Assembly (NCBI RefSeq): GCF_030296835.1
Contig: NZ_AP027922.1
Span: forward strand, 1,736,001-1,800,000
From: Pseudoalteromonas sp. MM1
GTDB lineage: Bacteria; Pseudomonadota; Gammaproteobacteria; Enterobacterales; Alteromonadaceae
Length of the DNA stretch: 64,000 bases
Direction: 5' to 3'
The notes below the pieces were generated by a model that worked only from the letters and a program-made list of their open reading frames with translations, ran no database searches and was not told the origin of the DNA. The translations under genes were made by a program, and so were the position numbers. Shown here one piece after another: positions 1-9,151 of this stretch. Position 1 is the stretch's first letter, and every line of letters starts with the position of its first letter.

Positions 1-1173
1 GCAGAAGATTGCCAACTACAAGCAATGGACGATGCAAGCCCAATGAAATGGCACTTAGCTCACACCACGTGGTTTTTTGAAACATTTTTACTTAGTAAGT
101 ATCTGCCTAACTACACGCTCTTTGATGAACAATTTAAGGTGCTTTTTAACTCCTACTATAACGGCATAGGTGAGCAATTTAAGCGCGCTAACAGAGGAAG
201 TTTATCTCGCCCTAGTTTAGAGGAGGTGTTGCGCTACAGAGCTTATGTTGATAATGCGCTAAACGAGTTGCTTAAATTAGGCACTAACCAAACACTGTGC
301 AATATTATAGAACTTGGACTGAATCATGAGCAGCAACATCAAGAGCTCATGCTAATGGATATTAAGTATAATTTTTCGGTTAATCCAAGCTTTCCTGCCT
401 ACAGCCAAGCCCCAAGTTACTCACCAATGATTAGTGATTCATTAGGCACTTTAAAATTTACCGAATTTAGCCAAAGCATAACCAATATAGGGGCTAATGC
501 TAAAAACGGCTTTTCGTACGATAACGAACAACCTAAACACCAAGCGCTTATCCATGCGTTTAGTTTTGCTAATCGATTAGTGACTAATAGAGAGTACTTA
601 CATTTTATAGAGGCGGGCGGATATAAAAACCCTTCATTTTGGTTAAGTGATGGCTGGGCTAATATAAATACCGAGCAACTTAGTCACCCTTTGTATTGGC
701 ATTATATTGACGGGCGATGGTTTGAATTTACCCTCTACGGGCTACAGCCTTTAAATTTAGATGCGCCAGTGAGCCATGTAAGCTATTTTGAAGCAGCGGC
801 TTACGCTAATTTTGTAAATGCGCGTCTACCTACTGAGTTTGAGTGGGAGTATGTAGCACAGCAACAAGCACTTATACAACGACAAAACGATTTGCTCACG
901 CCAAGTGCATGTAAAAACCTTGATGTTATCTCGCAGTTAAGCGATACATGCTGGCAGTGGACTAATAGCGCCTATTTACCTTACCCAGGCTTTAAACCCT
1001 TTAGCGGAGCCGCAGGGGAATACAATGGTAAATTTATGAATAACCAAATGGTTTTGCGTGGCGGGTGTGTGTTTACCCCAAAAGATCATTTAAGGCAGAC
1101 TTACCGTAACTTTTTTTATCCACATCAAGCGTGGATGTGCAGCGGCATTAGACTAGCAAAGGACATACTATGA
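1..1173 (+). CDS. egtB: Ergothioneine biosynthesis protein EgtB (5' end outside window)
   Basis: Non-haem iron sulfoxide synthase that joins trimethylhistidine to a thiol donor in ergothioneine synthesis. The frame is open back to base 1, so the start lies outside the window; the ATG at 25 is internal to a conserved segment (DASPxKWHLAHTTWFFE). An N-terminal DinB-like domain carries the iron motif HEQQHQE (H-x3-H-x-E). A C-terminal formylglycine-generating-enzyme/sulfatase-modifying fold follows, with the typical RLPTEFEWEY and VLRGGC segments near the end. Its stop overlaps the next start as ATGA, so it is translationally coupled to egtD. An OvoA-type ovothiol enzyme is less likely because the methyltransferase is a separate EgtD-type gene. 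Confidence 0.92.
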   Translation, partial: AEDCQLQAMDDASPMKWHLAHTTWFFETFLLSKYLPNYTLFDEQFKVLFNSYYNGIGEQFKRANRGSLSRPSLEEVLRYRAYVDNALNELLKLGTNQTLCNIIELGLNHEQQHQELMLMDIKYNFSVNPSFPAYSQAPSYSPMISDSLGTLKFTEFSQSITNIGANAKNGFSYDNEQPKHQALIHAFSFANRLVTNREYLHFIEAGGYKNPSFWLSDGWANINTEQLSHPLYWHYIDGRWFEFTLYGLQPLNLDAPVSHVSYFEAAAYANFVNARLPTEFEWEYVAQQQALIQRQNDLLTPSACKNLDVISQLSDTCWQWTNSAYLPYPGFKPFSGAAGEYNGKFMNNQMVLRGGCVFTPKDHLRQTYRNFFYPHQAWMCSGIRLAKDIL

Positions 1174-2144
1174 GCCAAGTAACAGCAATTAATCAGCAAT
1201 CAATAACCGATCTAGACTTTTTAAATGATGTATTACATGGACTAGCTCAACAGCAAAAGTCGCTGCCATGTAAGTATTTCTATGATGATAAAGGGGCGGC
1301 CTTATTTGAGCAAATAACTTCATTGCAAGAGTACTATGTTACCCGCACTGAACTTTCCATATTAGAAGATTACTCAAAAGCGATTGCTAGTAGACTGCCC
1401 GAGAACCTATCAATTATTGAGCCTGGCTGTGGCTCGGGTAAAAAGGTCGCGTATTTACTCGCCCATATGAGCAATGTAAAAACCTTTGTTCCTTTTGAAA
1501 TATCATCAGAAATGCTTAATTATTCGCTAGCGCATTTATCACCGTTATTTCCGGAGCTAGCAATTACGCCATTGCTAGGCGATTTTACCCATAGTCAAAT
1601 GGTTAAGAAGTTAACAAAAGACACCGCCTTAGATAGCCAAACAAATTTAGTCTATTTTCCAGGTTCTACACTGGGTAACTTTGCGCCAGTAAAAGCCATT
1701 GAAATAATGAATAATTTTCACCGTTTATGCGGTGTTGATGGCTATGTATTAATAGGTATTGATTTAGTAAAAGAGCGACAAGTGTTACTTGATGCTTACG
1801 ATGATAAAGCTGGCATTACCGCCGCCTTTAATAAAAACTTACTCCAGCGAATAAATAACGAATTAAATGGCACGTTCATTTTAGATAATTTTAAACACGA
1901 ATCTCGATTTAACGAAGTGCATAGCCGCATTGAAATGCATTTAGTGAGCAAATGTAATCAAAGCGTGGTAATTAACAACACGCAAATAGACTTTGCAGCG
2001 GGAGAGAGCATTCACACTGAAAACTCGCACAAATATACCCTTGAGTCGTTTAAAAATCTTGCTGCCCAAGCTAATTTATCGCTTGAACAAACTTGGCAAG
2101 ACGAGAAAAGCTACTTTGCACTTTGCCTACTAAGGCCAATGTAA
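1170..2144 (+). CDS. egtD: L-histidine N(alpha)-methyltransferase EgtD
   Basis: SAM-dependent enzyme that trimethylates the alpha-amino group of histidine to hercynine, the substrate of EgtB. The 324-residue length fits the family. A glycine-rich SAM motif (EPGCGSGKK) lies near residue 87, and family segments KYFYDDKGAALFEQIT and FPGSTLGNF are visible. The start ATG overlaps the egtB stop by four bases, so the two are one operon. No EgtC or EgtE homologue is seen downstream; the next gene is convergent. This matches the short EgtB/EgtD clusters known in proteobacteria. Confidence 0.93.
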   Translation: MSQVTAINQQSITDLDFLNDVLHGLAQQQKSLPCKYFYDDKGAALFEQITSLQEYYVTRTELSILEDYSKAIASRLPENLSIIEPGCGSGKKVAYLLAHMSNVKTFVPFEISSEMLNYSLAHLSPLFPELAITPLLGDFTHSQMVKKLTKDTALDSQTNLVYFPGSTLGNFAPVKAIEIMNNFHRLCGVDGYVLIGIDLVKERQVLLDAYDDKAGITAAFNKNLLQRINNELNGTFILDNFKHESRFNEVHSRIEMHLVSKCNQSVVINNTQIDFAAGESIHTENSHKYTLESFKNLAAQANLSLEQTWQDEKSYFALCLLRPM

Positions 2145-2148
2145 TAGC

Positions 2149-2934
2149 TTAATTCACAACTACCTGATTGCTGCTAAACGTATAGTTTAGCAGCGCGCCT
2201 TTTGGTGATTGTTGTATAAGGCTTACTTTATTTAAACCATATAGTCTAAAAATAAGTGGCGCAATAATCGACACCGCAGAGCCAGTTGCAGTATCTTCAT
2301 TTATCCCAAATTGCGGCGCAAAATACCTAAAATACACGCTTGCGTTGGTATCATTAGTACTATCTATTTGCAGTGCTATCACCGCATTGTTATGCACTTT
2401 TGCCAAGCGTGTAAAATTAACCTCTAAATGCTTTAAATTAGCCATGCTTTTAAACAGTATAACGGTATAGCCATTTTTATAAGCTGTTGAGTAAGTTGCT
2501 TTTATAGAGTGCGAAAACACATCACAGAGACTGTTACTCTCATCACTTTTTTTGGAGTTAATAGCCGCCAGCTGAAGTTGTACACGGCCTGTAGCTAGCT
2601 TAATTTTAAACCGTTCTTTATCGTTTGAAATAAAGTGTGAAGGACAAAAACCAAAGTGTGCTAATAAACATTTTGCAGCAGCAAGGGTGCCATGGCCGCA
2701 GCGCTTAATTTCTGATGTTTGATTAAACCAGCGAATGTTACATATACGGCGAGAAATTTCATTTTCATTTATAAAAACGCTAGCAGGGTGCTGCGAATTT
2801 GATGCAATTTTTTGCATTACGCGAGTACTCAACCCTTGCGTATAAATAACAATTAACGCACTTGAACCGGCTAAGTGATGCTGTGAGCTAGAAAATACAG
2901 GAACTGAATAAAGATGCTTTATATACCGCAACAT
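2149..2934 (-). CDS. PhzF-family isomerase-like protein, divergent active site
   Basis: A protein of the PhzF fold (diaminopimelate-epimerase-like), about 261 residues. Evidence is the C-terminal NEDTATGSAV segment, where the family has EDPATGSA, and the central CGHGTLAAAK segment. The frame is open upstream into asnB, but homology begins at the ATG at 2934, which clears asnB by 37 bases. An ungapped alignment to classical PhzF (segment MNLSESTF) places the catalytic Glu at Ala51 here, and the usual GNP motif reads GSS. It may be inactive or catalyse something else. It follows asnB on the same strand and may be co-transcribed. Substrate unknown. Confidence 0.75.
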   Translation of the reverse strand: MLRYIKHLYSVPVFSSSQHHLAGSSALIVIYTQGLSTRVMQKIASNSQHPASVFINENEISRRICNIRWFNQTSEIKRCGHGTLAAAKCLLAHFGFCPSHFISNDKERFKIKLATGRVQLQLAAINSKKSDESNSLCDVFSHSIKATYSTAYKNGYTVILFKSMANLKHLEVNFTRLAKVHNNAVIALQIDSTNDTNASVYFRYFAPQFGINEDTATGSAVSIIAPLIFRLYGLNKVSLIQQSPKGALLNYTFSSNQVVVN

Positions 2935-2971
2935 AGGCTGATTGAGCCTACGTTGCGATAAAAAGGGGCGT

Positions 2972-4645
2972 TTAGCCTTTGCTTGCATACGCGTCGTTGT
3001 GAACGCCAGCAGCACGGCCTGAAGGATCCGCATTATTTTGAAATGATGCATCCCATGCAAGTGCTTCAGGGGTTGAACACGCAACCGACTTACCATGTGG
3101 TACACATTTAGCTGATGCATCCCCCGGGAAGTGTGATTCAAAAATAGAGCGATAGTAGTACGCTTCTTTCGAATCTGGTGTGTTAATTGGGTATTTAAAC
3201 TTAGCGTTAGCAAGCTCTTGGTCGCTTACTTGCTCGTTTACAAACTCTTTTAACGTGTCTATCCAGCTGTAGCCAACACCGTCTGAAAATTGCTCTTTTT
3301 GACGCCACAGTACTTCTTCAGGCAGGTAGCCATCGAAACCTTCGCGTAAAATGTGTTTTTCAATTTTGCCATCTTTACACATTTTAGCTTCTGGGTTGAT
3401 ACGCATAGCCACATCAACAAATTCTTTATCAAGAAACGGTACACGTGCTTCTACGCCCCATGCAGCCATAGACTTATTAGCTCGTAAACAGTCAAACATA
3501 TGCAGCTTTGATACTTTACGGTTTAGCTCTTCATGAAATTCTTGTGCGTTTGGCGCTTTGTGGAAGTATAAATAGCCACCAAATAGCTCATCTGCGCCTT
3601 CGCCCGATAACACCATTTTAATACCCATAGCTTTAATTTGGCGCGCCATTAAATACATTGGCGTTGAGGCACGAATGGTGGTTACATCATACGTTTCAAT
3701 GTGATAAATAACCTCACGAAGTGCATCAATACCTTCTTGAATGGTAAAGTGAATAGGGTGATGCACTGTGCCAATCATATCTGCTACTTTTTGCGCAGCG
3801 GCTAAATCTGGTGAACCCTCAAGCCCAACAGAAAATGAATGTAGCTTAGGCCACCATGCGTCACTTTCATCGTTATCTTCAATACGTTTAGCGGCAAAAC
3901 GTTGCGTAATAGCCGAAATAACCGACGAGTCTAAACCACCAGAAAGTAGCACACCGTAAGGCACATCACACATTAGCTGGCGTTTAACTGCCGCTTCTAA
4001 TGCTTCTTTAACGTCTTGCGCTTGTGCGCTGTTATCTTTAACTGCGTCGAAAGTTTCCCAATCACGTTTGTAATAAGGCTTAAGCTCACCATCTTTGCTG
4101 TATAAGTAATGCCCAGGTGGAAACTCTTCAATGTGCTTACAAATCGGTGAAAGCGCTTTTAGCTCTGAGGCAACATAAAAATTACCATGCTCATCGTGAC
4201 CAGTATAAAGCGGAATAATACCAATGTGATCGCGGCCAATTAAGTACGCATCGTTTTCTTCATCGTATAAACAAAATGCAAAAATACCATTTAAGTCATC
4301 TAAAAACTCAGGCCCTTTTTGTTTGTATAACGCTAAAATAACTTCACAGTCTGATTGAGTCTGAAATTCAAAATCAACCTCTAACTCTGCTGCCAGCTCT
4401 TTGTGGTTATAAATTTCGCCGTTAACCGCTAAAATATTTGTTTTTTCAGGGTTGTATAAAGGTTGTGCGCCGCTTGATACACCAACAATGGCTAAGCGCT
4501 CATGCACTAAAATCGCTTTTTCAGATGAATACACTCCAGACCAATCTGGGCCACGGTGCCTTAGTAGTTTTGACATTTCAATTGCTTGGGTACGCAATTG
4601 AGTGGCGTTAGATTTAATATCTAATACACCAAAAATTGAACACAT
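2972..4645 (-). CDS. asnB: Asparagine synthetase B (glutamine-hydrolysing)
   Basis: Makes asparagine from aspartate, ATP and glutamine. Cys2 after the initiator Met is the glutaminase nucleophile (MCSIFGV), followed by the class II amidotransferase domain to about residue 190. The synthetase domain carries the PP-loop SGGLDSS near residue 234. The length of 557 fits AsnB of gammaproteobacteria. The start is supported by GAGGAG seven bases upstream. The 414-bp upstream region holds dyads resembling NtrC sites. Confidence 0.96.
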   Translation of the reverse strand: MCSIFGVLDIKSNATQLRTQAIEMSKLLRHRGPDWSGVYSSEKAILVHERLAIVGVSSGAQPLYNPEKTNILAVNGEIYNHKELAAELEVDFEFQTQSDCEVILALYKQKGPEFLDDLNGIFAFCLYDEENDAYLIGRDHIGIIPLYTGHDEHGNFYVASELKALSPICKHIEEFPPGHYLYSKDGELKPYYKRDWETFDAVKDNSAQAQDVKEALEAAVKRQLMCDVPYGVLLSGGLDSSVISAITQRFAAKRIEDNDESDAWWPKLHSFSVGLEGSPDLAAAQKVADMIGTVHHPIHFTIQEGIDALREVIYHIETYDVTTIRASTPMYLMARQIKAMGIKMVLSGEGADELFGGYLYFHKAPNAQEFHEELNRKVSKLHMFDCLRANKSMAAWGVEARVPFLDKEFVDVAMRINPEAKMCKDGKIEKHILREGFDGYLPEEVLWRQKEQFSDGVGYSWIDTLKEFVNEQVSDQELANAKFKYPINTPDSKEAYYYRSIFESHFPGDASAKCVPHGKSVACSTPEALAWDASFQNNADPSGRAAGVHNDAYASKG

Positions 4646-5059
4646 AGTAACTCCTCATTCCTATTATGTGTGCAGCAGGGCAACTTTGCTATGCTGCGAA
4701 ACCTTGTTTTATCAGAAATAATTACTCAAGTCACACTGCTTTTACAATTAATTAAGAATAATTTATGCACCAAGTGAAAAGTGCGCGCACCAAACTAGTG
4801 CACCACTCACAGGTGTGTCTATATTTACAGCACTTTTGGTGGTTAAAGTCGCTTTAGTAAGGCATTTAGTGCAGTGTTTGAAAAAAAGCACACCATACAA
4901 ACGCACCAAGTGTGTGCATAAATTAAAGCGAAGCTTAAATTATTTTATTGTAATTTTATGCGTTTAATTAAGTAATCTACGCTTACTTATTACACGTGAA
5001 TAGAGCCTCGCTAATACTTTAAATAGCGTAATGAAATAGATTTATACCTCATCTTAAAA
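4646..5059. other. Intergenic region upstream of asnB
   Basis: A 414-bp non-coding stretch between pxpC and the asnB start. It contains the asnB ribosome-binding site and a possible minus-strand promoter (TTGTAA, 17 bp, TAATTA, near 4723-4751). It is unusually rich in GCAC and GTGC tetramers, including two with the exact GCAC-N7-GTGC spacing. I found no sigma-54 -24/-12 element and no ORF worth calling. Confidence 0.5.
4787..4917. promoter_or_regulatory. Two candidate NtrC-type dyads upstream of asnB
   Basis: GCACCAAACTAGTGC at 4787-4801 and GCACCAAGTGTGTGC at 4903-4917 both fit GCAC-N7-GTGC, the half-site spacing known for enterobacterial NtrC. They lie about 140 and 260 bp upstream of asnB, a sensible enhancer distance for a nitrogen-assimilation gene. 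No sigma-54 promoter could be placed, so the assignment is tentative. Confidence 0.35.
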
Positions 5060-5992
5060 TCAACTATATTTGAGCGCCAAACTGAGCTGGTGCAAGTGAC
5101 CTTTAAGCTTTTGTTTTGCCAAGTGAGCTTGCTCAAGGGTGACTTGCTTAAATTCAATAGAGTCACCGGGTCTAAATTGCGCAAATTGATGTAAATCGGC
5201 CTCTATTACAGTGCCAAGTATAGGGTAGCCACCGGTAGTTTGCGCATCGTTTAGTAATACAATAGGCTCGCCACTGGGTGGTAATTGAATTGTTCCAGGG
5301 GCAGTGCCAACAGAGGCAAGTGAGTGACTATGAGTTAGAGGGCTTTCGTTTGTTAGCCTAAGTCCCATCCTGTTGCTGTTATGGCATACTTTAAACGATG
5401 TAGAAAAAAACTGTTTAAGAAGCGTATCACCTAGTATTTGTGCGTGCGGGCTTGCATGTATCCTGATCACCTTTAGTTTAGGCGGAGTAATAGCTCCGCG
5501 CTGTATAAAGCGCGTTATTGGCAGGGGAGATGTTTTAATAGGAATAATGTCGCCCTCGCTAAGTGCTTTACCTGCTAAGCCACCAAAGTGCGCGTTTAAA
5601 TCGGTTGATTTTGAACCCATGACATCTTTAACATCAATGCCGCCTTGTACGGCTATATAGGCACGCAAACCAGCTCGACCTGTATCAAAGCTTAAAGTTT
5701 GATTGGCGCTTACTTGGTAACTCCACCCTGGGTAGAGGGGCGTTTCATCAAGCGTGGCGTTTAAATCAGCGCCTAGTAGGGCAATAATGGCATCGGCTTC
5801 AAACTGTAACTCGCACAGGCCTAACGTAACCTCAAGCACAGCGTCATTATCTTTGTTACCCACTAATTTATTGGCAATTATTTGTGCGTAAGGGTCTAAA
5901 CAACCCGCTTGGCTAACACCTAAATGGCGATAACCGCAGCGCCCGCTATCTTGAATTGTAAGTTGCACGCCGGGTTTAAGTACTTTTATCAC
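5060..5992 (-). CDS. pxpC: 5-oxoprolinase subunit PxpC
   Basis: Subunit of the ATP-dependent 5-oxoprolinase PxpABC, which opens pyroglutamate to glutamate (formerly called a biotin-dependent carboxyltransferase or KipA-like protein). Family segments LTIQDSGRCGYRHLGVSQAG and YPILGTVIEADL are visible; length 310 is typical. The start is GTG at 5992 with a strong AAGGAG upstream, one base after the pxpB stop, so the two are co-translated. No pxpA (LamB/YcsF family) is next to them in the window. Confidence 0.9.
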   Translation of the reverse strand: MIKVLKPGVQLTIQDSGRCGYRHLGVSQAGCLDPYAQIIANKLVGNKDNDAVLEVTLGLCELQFEADAIIALLGADLNATLDETPLYPGWSYQVSANQTLSFDTGRAGLRAYIAVQGGIDVKDVMGSKSTDLNAHFGGLAGKALSEGDIIPIKTSPLPITRFIQRGAITPPKLKVIRIHASPHAQILGDTLLKQFFSTSFKVCHNSNRMGLRLTNESPLTHSHSLASVGTAPGTIQLPPSGEPIVLLNDAQTTGGYPILGTVIEADLHQFAQFRPGDSIEFKQVTLEQAHLAKQKLKGHLHQLSLALKYS

Positions 5993-5993
5993 G

Positions 5994-6653
5994 TTATGCT
6001 CCTTGCACTGTATTTATTGAAACAAATGATAGCGTATCGCCGGGTTTGAATAAGCATGGCTCAGGATGTGTGCTATCAAAAAGGGGCGTGTTTGTGTGGC
6101 CAATGATATGCCAACCGCCAGGTGTTTCTGCTGGGTAAATAGCAGTTTGCTCTGCGCCTAAAGCAATGGCACCTTTAGGTACTTTAGTACGTGGAGTGTC
6201 TCTGCGTGGGATATGCAAGCGTGAATCTAATCCATGTAGGTAAGCAAAACCGGGCTGAAACCCTAAAAATAAAACGTGGTAAGTGGCTTGGCTGTGTATT
6301 TGAATAATTTGTTGGTGAGTTAGGTTAGTTTTTTTTGCAACAAAATCTAAATCTTCTCCATCATAAGTGGTGTGTATTTTATGGTGAGTGCCTTTAAATG
6401 TTGTTGCTTTTACTTTGTCCCATAAATCAGGCAAAGCGTTTTGCCACTTTTGTAAATTACTTGCCGATTTTAAATAAAGCGTTAAAGAGTTCATGCCTGG
6501 GACTAAATCAGAAAATTCATCGTATTGTTTTAGTTGTGCAGTGAGTGCCCAAATTTTTCTTTGCGTTTTAAGTGCATCACTTTGTTTATGGTGTGATGCA
6601 CTAAGGAGCAAACTAGTATTTGTTAACGCCACGACTTGTAAAAGTTCAGTCAT
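5994..6653 (-). CDS. pxpB: 5-oxoprolinase subunit PxpB
   Basis: Partner of PxpC, of the KipI/PxpB family. The C-terminal half holds family segments FLGFQPGFAYLHGLD, IPRRDTPRTKVPKGAIALG and YPAETPGGWHIIG. The frame opens at 6674, but the ATG at 6653 sits behind a purine-rich AAAAAGAT and removes a seven-residue lysine/isoleucine run that the family lacks. The gene precedes pxpC by one base. A complete enzyme also needs PxpA, which must lie elsewhere. Confidence 0.88.
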   Translation of the reverse strand: MTELLQVVALTNTSLLLSASHHKQSDALKTQRKIWALTAQLKQYDEFSDLVPGMNSLTLYLKSASNLQKWQNALPDLWDKVKATTFKGTHHKIHTTYDGEDLDFVAKKTNLTHQQIIQIHSQATYHVLFLGFQPGFAYLHGLDSRLHIPRRDTPRTKVPKGAIALGAEQTAIYPAETPGGWHIIGHTNTPLFDSTHPEPCLFKPGDTLSFVSINTVQGA

Positions 6654-6849
6654 AATTATTATCTTTTTATACAACGTGCAGCAAAGCTAACATAGTTTTG
6701 TTTATTTATTCAGTACCTAGCCATAAGAAAAATAATGAAAATGAAATGCAGACTCAAACTGTATTCAAATTTAGCACGTATCTATTTACTGAAATTAAAA
6801 CAAGGGATGTTAGGTCTTAATTAAAACACGTAGGTATTAAGAGGTATTT

Positions 6850-8139
6850 ATGACATTTTCTCACTCAGTTTATTTATTTGGCGCCGCTATTACGTTTAGC
6901 GCCGGCTGTTTTGCTTTATCAACTGAAAAAATAGAGCACAGTAACGTAGAGGCTACAATGCATATAAAAACCATTGTGTTAGGTTCTGGCTGTTTTTGGG
7001 GGGCAGAAAAGCGCTACGAAGCATTAGAAGGGGTTATCGATGCAGAGTCAGGCTATGCAGATGGTCATGGCTTTAAAGCTACATATAACAATATCACTGA
7101 TAAATCACGCCGCTTCGATGAAAATAACTACGCTGAAGTAGTACAAGTTATGTACAACGACAATGTTATTTCTTCTAAAGCATTATTACAGCATTACTTT
7201 GAAAGTCATGATCCTACAAAATTGAATCGCCAAGGTAATGATATTGGTACGCAGTATCGATCAATTATTCTTACTACCACAAAAGAGCAAGCCCAGCTTG
7301 CAGAGCAAGTTAAAGCCGAGTATCAGCCGTTATTAACAAAAGCAGGTTATGGACAGATTAAAACAGACATAAAGCCTCTTGAGGGGTTTGTATCTGCCGA
7401 GGAGTATCATCAAAATTATTTACAAAAGAATCCAAATGGCTACTGCCCAGATCACGCTACTGGTGTGGTATTTAATAAGTCTAAAAAAACCGATATAGAC
7501 AATAATTTTTTACTCACTGGCAAGCAGATTGTGGTACTAGATTCGCGTGAGTACTGCCCTTATTGCGAAAAGTTTAAAAAAACAGTAGCAAACGATTACA
7601 AGGGCTCAATCCCTTTAACATTTCGTCATGCTGATGAGCTCAATGGTTTAACTATAAAATCGGCAACATGGGCAACTCCCACCATTTTGTTTTTAGAAAA
7701 TGGTAAAGAGGTGTATGCGCATCAAGGCTACGCGACCTCTGCTGAATTTTACAAAGCGCTTGGCGCCTTTAAACTAGGCGATAGTGATGCCTACGAAGTC
7801 GCATTTCATGAGCGCACCGATAGACCTTACTGTAAAGAGTATAAAGAATTTAAAAACACTCCCGACGGCGTATTTGTAGATAAATTAAGTGGTGAGCCAT
7901 TATTTGATACCCGCGATAGATTTAACTCAGGAACGGGGTGGTTATCGTTTAAACACCCGGTTAAAAATAGTGTTACTGAGCATAAAGATACTAGCTGGGG
8001 AATGACACGCATTGAGCTTAAATCAAAAAGCACAGGTATTCATTTAGGGCATTTATTTAAAGGTGAGGGGCCAAGAGGTACAGATAGATACTGTATTAAT
8101 GCTACTGTGCTGGAGTTTATACCTCGTAATAAAAGCTGA
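6850..8139 (+). CDS. Three-domain methionine sulfoxide reductase, MsrA-thioredoxin-MsrB
   Basis: Reduces both S- and R-methionine sulfoxide. Residues 1-25 resemble an export signal, so a periplasmic site is likely. MsrA spans about 38-210 with catalytic Cys48 in GCFWG and a distal Cys199. A thioredoxin/glutaredoxin-like domain spans about 220-305 with CPYC at 236-239. MsrB spans about 314-427 with the catalytic Cys415 in RYCIN and HLGH at 398-401. The usual second MsrB cysteine (SGCGW) is Thr here, so reduction may rely on the internal thioredoxin-like domain. Start ATG at 6850 has AAGAGG upstream. Neisseria PilB has the order Trx-MsrA-MsrB; here the redox domain lies between the two reductases. 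Confidence 0.9.
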   Translation: MTFSHSVYLFGAAITFSAGCFALSTEKIEHSNVEATMHIKTIVLGSGCFWGAEKRYEALEGVIDAESGYADGHGFKATYNNITDKSRRFDENNYAEVVQVMYNDNVISSKALLQHYFESHDPTKLNRQGNDIGTQYRSIILTTTKEQAQLAEQVKAEYQPLLTKAGYGQIKTDIKPLEGFVSAEEYHQNYLQKNPNGYCPDHATGVVFNKSKKTDIDNNFLLTGKQIVVLDSREYCPYCEKFKKTVANDYKGSIPLTFRHADELNGLTIKSATWATPTILFLENGKEVYAHQGYATSAEFYKALGAFKLGDSDAYEVAFHERTDRPYCKEYKEFKNTPDGVFVDKLSGEPLFDTRDRFNSGTGWLSFKHPVKNSVTEHKDTSWGMTRIELKSKSTGIHLGHLFKGEGPRGTDRYCINATVLEFIPRNKS

Positions 8140-8227
8140 TTTATATGAGCTATCAGTTCGCTCTTATATATGTAATAAATCTAAACTTTAATTAACTGTG
8201 AATATGATATATAAATTAATAAAGCAA

Positions 8228-9012
8228 ATGACAAAAAACGGCATTTTATTATCAAACTGATTAATACGTTAGCAATTGTCTCAGGGCTTATTACTATAAG
8301 CCCTGTATTAGCACAACCTGTCGAAAAATATGTAATAGGGGTGGAGAATATAGAATACCTGCCTTATTACGATGGCAGTGGCACTAACAAGCGTGACTAT
8401 TTTGGTTTTAGCAAAGAGTTATTGGAACTATTTGCCAAACAACAGAATATAAAGTTTGAGTTTTACACTTTGCCAATTCCGCGCCTTTATAAAGAGTTTA
8501 TAGAGCATCATCATGTTGACTTTAAATACCCCGATAACCCGCACTGGCAAGCAAGTTATAAAAATCAGCATCAACAAAGTATTATTTATTCAGTCCCTTC
8601 ATTGGTTACACATACAGGTATAGCGAGCTTAAAAGACGATATTAAACTTGAAGAATGCAAATCACTTGCAAAAGTTCGCGGCTTTACATTGCAAGGACTT
8701 GGTAAATTAACGTCTAGCCCAGAGCTAAAAGTCGTTGAAAATGATAATGTAATCGAGATGATTTATTTGCTGCATAAAGAGCGAGTTGATTGTATATATA
8801 TTTCACACGATGTACTTAAATACAATATAGAAGAGTTTTTTGATACACCCGTACCTGTGTTTTTTCAGCATCAGCTGCCTGTTGATCGCCAAGCGTTTAT
8901 GTTATCGAGCATTAAACACCCACAGCTGGTTAAAAAGTTTAATGTATTTTTAAAACAGAATGAAAACACCATTAAACAGCTTAAAAAAAAGCATAACTTT
9001 ATAGTTGAATAA
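8228..9012 (+). CDS. Periplasmic substrate-binding protein (SBP_bac_3-like), frame interrupted at an A6 run
   Basis: A transporter-type or orphan extracellular solute-binding protein, about 260 residues. The long frame has no ATG before the mature protein; its first GTG (8341) lies after the signal peptide. Upstream in that frame is a full signal sequence (LAIVSGLITISPVLAQ). The ATG at 8228 (or 8204 in the same frame) lies in another frame that stops after ten codons. The frames meet at AAAAAAC, 8233-8239. One extra A, or a -1 ribosomal slip there, would give MTKKRHFIIKLIN and continuous translation. The mature part has EYLPYYD and charged segments of family-3 binding proteins. Ligand unknown. 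It may be a fresh pseudogene, a phase-variable gene, a sequencing error or a frameshifted gene. Confidence 0.65.
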
Positions 9013-9116
9013 TACTTAATTAAGTGAATTGGTAAAAACGCTGGGGTAGGTAATAGTGTTTATAAAACAAAAACGGCCCATATAAGGTCACCACCTCACA
9101 TGAACCGCTCTTCACA

Positions 9117-9145
9117 CTGACAACATCTTACACACACAATATAAG
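9117..9145 (+). promoter_or_regulatory. Sigma-70-like promoter, repeat unit 1
   Basis: CTGACA, 17 bp, TATAAG: each hexamer differs from consensus at one base and the spacer is optimal. The same element recurs exactly 135 and 270 bp further on. Confidence 0.6.
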
Positions 9146-9151
9146 ATTTGG

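Noticed and set aside
2935..3213. N-terminal extension of the PhzF-like protein
   Set aside because: It would overlap asnB by over 240 bp and has no family similarity; homology begins at 2934.
4646..4790. Sigma-54 promoter for asnB
   Set aside because: No GG-N10-GC element on the minus strand in the expected interval.
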